Shown here one piece after another: positions 6,004-6,517 of a stretch of DNA of 6,517 nucleotides (its first letter is position 1; each line of letters opens with the position of its first letter). Position numbers and translations under genes: made by a program. The notes beneath the pieces were generated by a model, which saw nothing but the letters and a program-made list of their open reading frames with translations, searched no databases and was not told the origin of the DNA. Source of the stretch: Saprospiraceae bacterium (GTDB lineage: Bacteria; Bacteroidota; Bacteroidia; Chitinophagales; Saprospiraceae); assembly GCA_013361075.1 (NCBI GenBank), contig JABWAJ010000328.1, forward strand, positions 1-6,517. The letters are read 5' to 3'.

Positions 6004-6517
6004 TTACCTGGCCATGCGTCTTACTTTAGCGATACTCAAAGAATCGAAGGCAAATTGCCATAGATCTTCGTAAGGCAATATTTCGATTTCGTGCGTTTGG
6101 TTTGCCACCTGAAGCGGGATGCTGTTCAACCGGGCCAGGTAGCGCTGGGCTTTGTCATAAATCATACCTGTATCGAAGGCGCCCAAAGGAATCTGAAGCA
6201 ACAACCGGATAAAGAAATAACTCCGCTGTGTGTTTTTGCCCCTGAGGTGCCGGTACGCGTATTGGTCTATCGCTTCAACTTCGTCGAGCAGTTTGTCGTA
6301 TTTTCGCTCCTGCAGCAACAGCATCAGCCTCACCACAATGATGGAAATGTTCAAACCACTTTTGTCTTTAGAAAATATGGGGGTTTCGTTTACAAATTTG
6401 CCCAGCTTGAATACATAACCTGAAGGTAGCCGGACTTTCCCCGCTACGCCTAAGTAGTAGACATAAGACTCGTAAATGCGCCACAACTCTTTGGCGTTAT
6501 CGGGAAGAAATTCAAAC
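6004..6517 (-). CDS. C-terminal part of a helical protein of unknown function (5' partial)
   Basis: 170 residues are visible up to a TAA stop. The frame stays open to the window edge, so the true start lies outside; a TTG at 6486 inside the frame should not be taken as the start. The visible part begins FEFLPDNAKELWRIYESYVYY and is nearly all amphipathic helix (NISIIVVRLMLLLQERKYD, then LLDEVEAIDQYAYRHL, then RSYFFIRLLLQIP), with the spacing of TPR-like helical repeats. It ends with ARLNSIPLQVANQTHEIEIL and PYEDLWQF. From memory, uncharacterised Bacteroidota (Saprospiria-type) proteins share an end of the type VANQ..EIEI.PYE.LW, but I know of no function. There is no transmembrane or export signal in the visible part, so it is probably cytoplasmic. 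ORF B lies 95 bases downstream in the same direction. Confidence 0.8.
   Translation of the reverse strand, partial: FEFLPDNAKELWRIYESYVYYLGVAGKVRLPSGYVFKLGKFVNETPIFSKDKSGLNISIIVVRLMLLLQERKYDKLLDEVEAIDQYAYRHLRGKNTQRSYFFIRLLLQIPLGAFDTGMIYDKAQRYLARLNSIPLQVANQTHEIEILPYEDLWQFAFDSLSIAKVRRMAR

Noticed and set aside
6091..6423. Plus-strand ORFs of 110 and 62 codons opposite the helical-protein gene
   Set aside because: Antisense to a frame with clear amphipathic-helix character; no independent support.
1..6517. CRISPR arrays, tRNA or rRNA genes, transposase genes, insertion-sequence ends
   Set aside because: No regularly spaced repeats, no RNA-gene signatures and no transposase-like frames were seen on either strand.

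Overview
The window looks like Bacteroidota DNA, probably a Saprospiria/Lewinella/Haliscomenobacter-type lineage, joined at its left end to about 650 bases of unrelated high-GC DNA. The Bacteroidota call rests on a very large secreted SdrD_B/GEVED-domain surface protein, short AT-rich intergenic stretches, mostly A-rich rather than Shine-Dalgarno-type leaders, and two conserved-looking hypothetical proteins of a style I associate with that group. No taxonomic marker gene is present, so the lineage is an inference.

Layout, left to right. Bases 1-638 hold the 3' end of a plus-strand gene in very GC-rich DNA (44 of the first 60 bases are G or C), encoding the end of a secreted beta-sandwich protein. 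At about 650 the composition drops abruptly (26 of 60 G+C in 661-720). From here to the right edge every supported gene is on the minus strand, so in transcription order they run from 6517 downward: (1) the C-terminal 170 residues of a helical protein of unknown function (6517-6004); (2) a 29-codon ORF (5908-5819), followed by a 3' hairpin and a textbook intrinsic terminator (5752-5719); (3) an AT-rich spacer; (4) a second 29-codon ORF (5371-5282); (5) a 139-residue Cys-containing conserved-looking protein 25 bases downstream of it (5256-4837); (6) a spacer with a second probable terminator (4501-4434); (7) a giant surface protein (4207 to about 653), cut off at the composition junction before its C-terminal secretion/anchoring region.

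The most interesting observation is the pair of tiny ORFs. Both are exactly 29 codons long, both start MK-[N/Q]-I, and both carry IIVDTT at residues 22-27. The codons for D, T and T differ only at silent third positions, which suggests selection on the peptide. One has its own terminator and the other sits directly in front of the 139-residue gene. They look like a small, probably unannotated peptide family; their function is unknown.

The junction at about 650 most simply reads as a chimeric contig or other recent join. The minus-strand reading frame stays open across it to base 263, but the part below 653 is only the antisense shadow of the high-GC gene and should not be annotated as protein.
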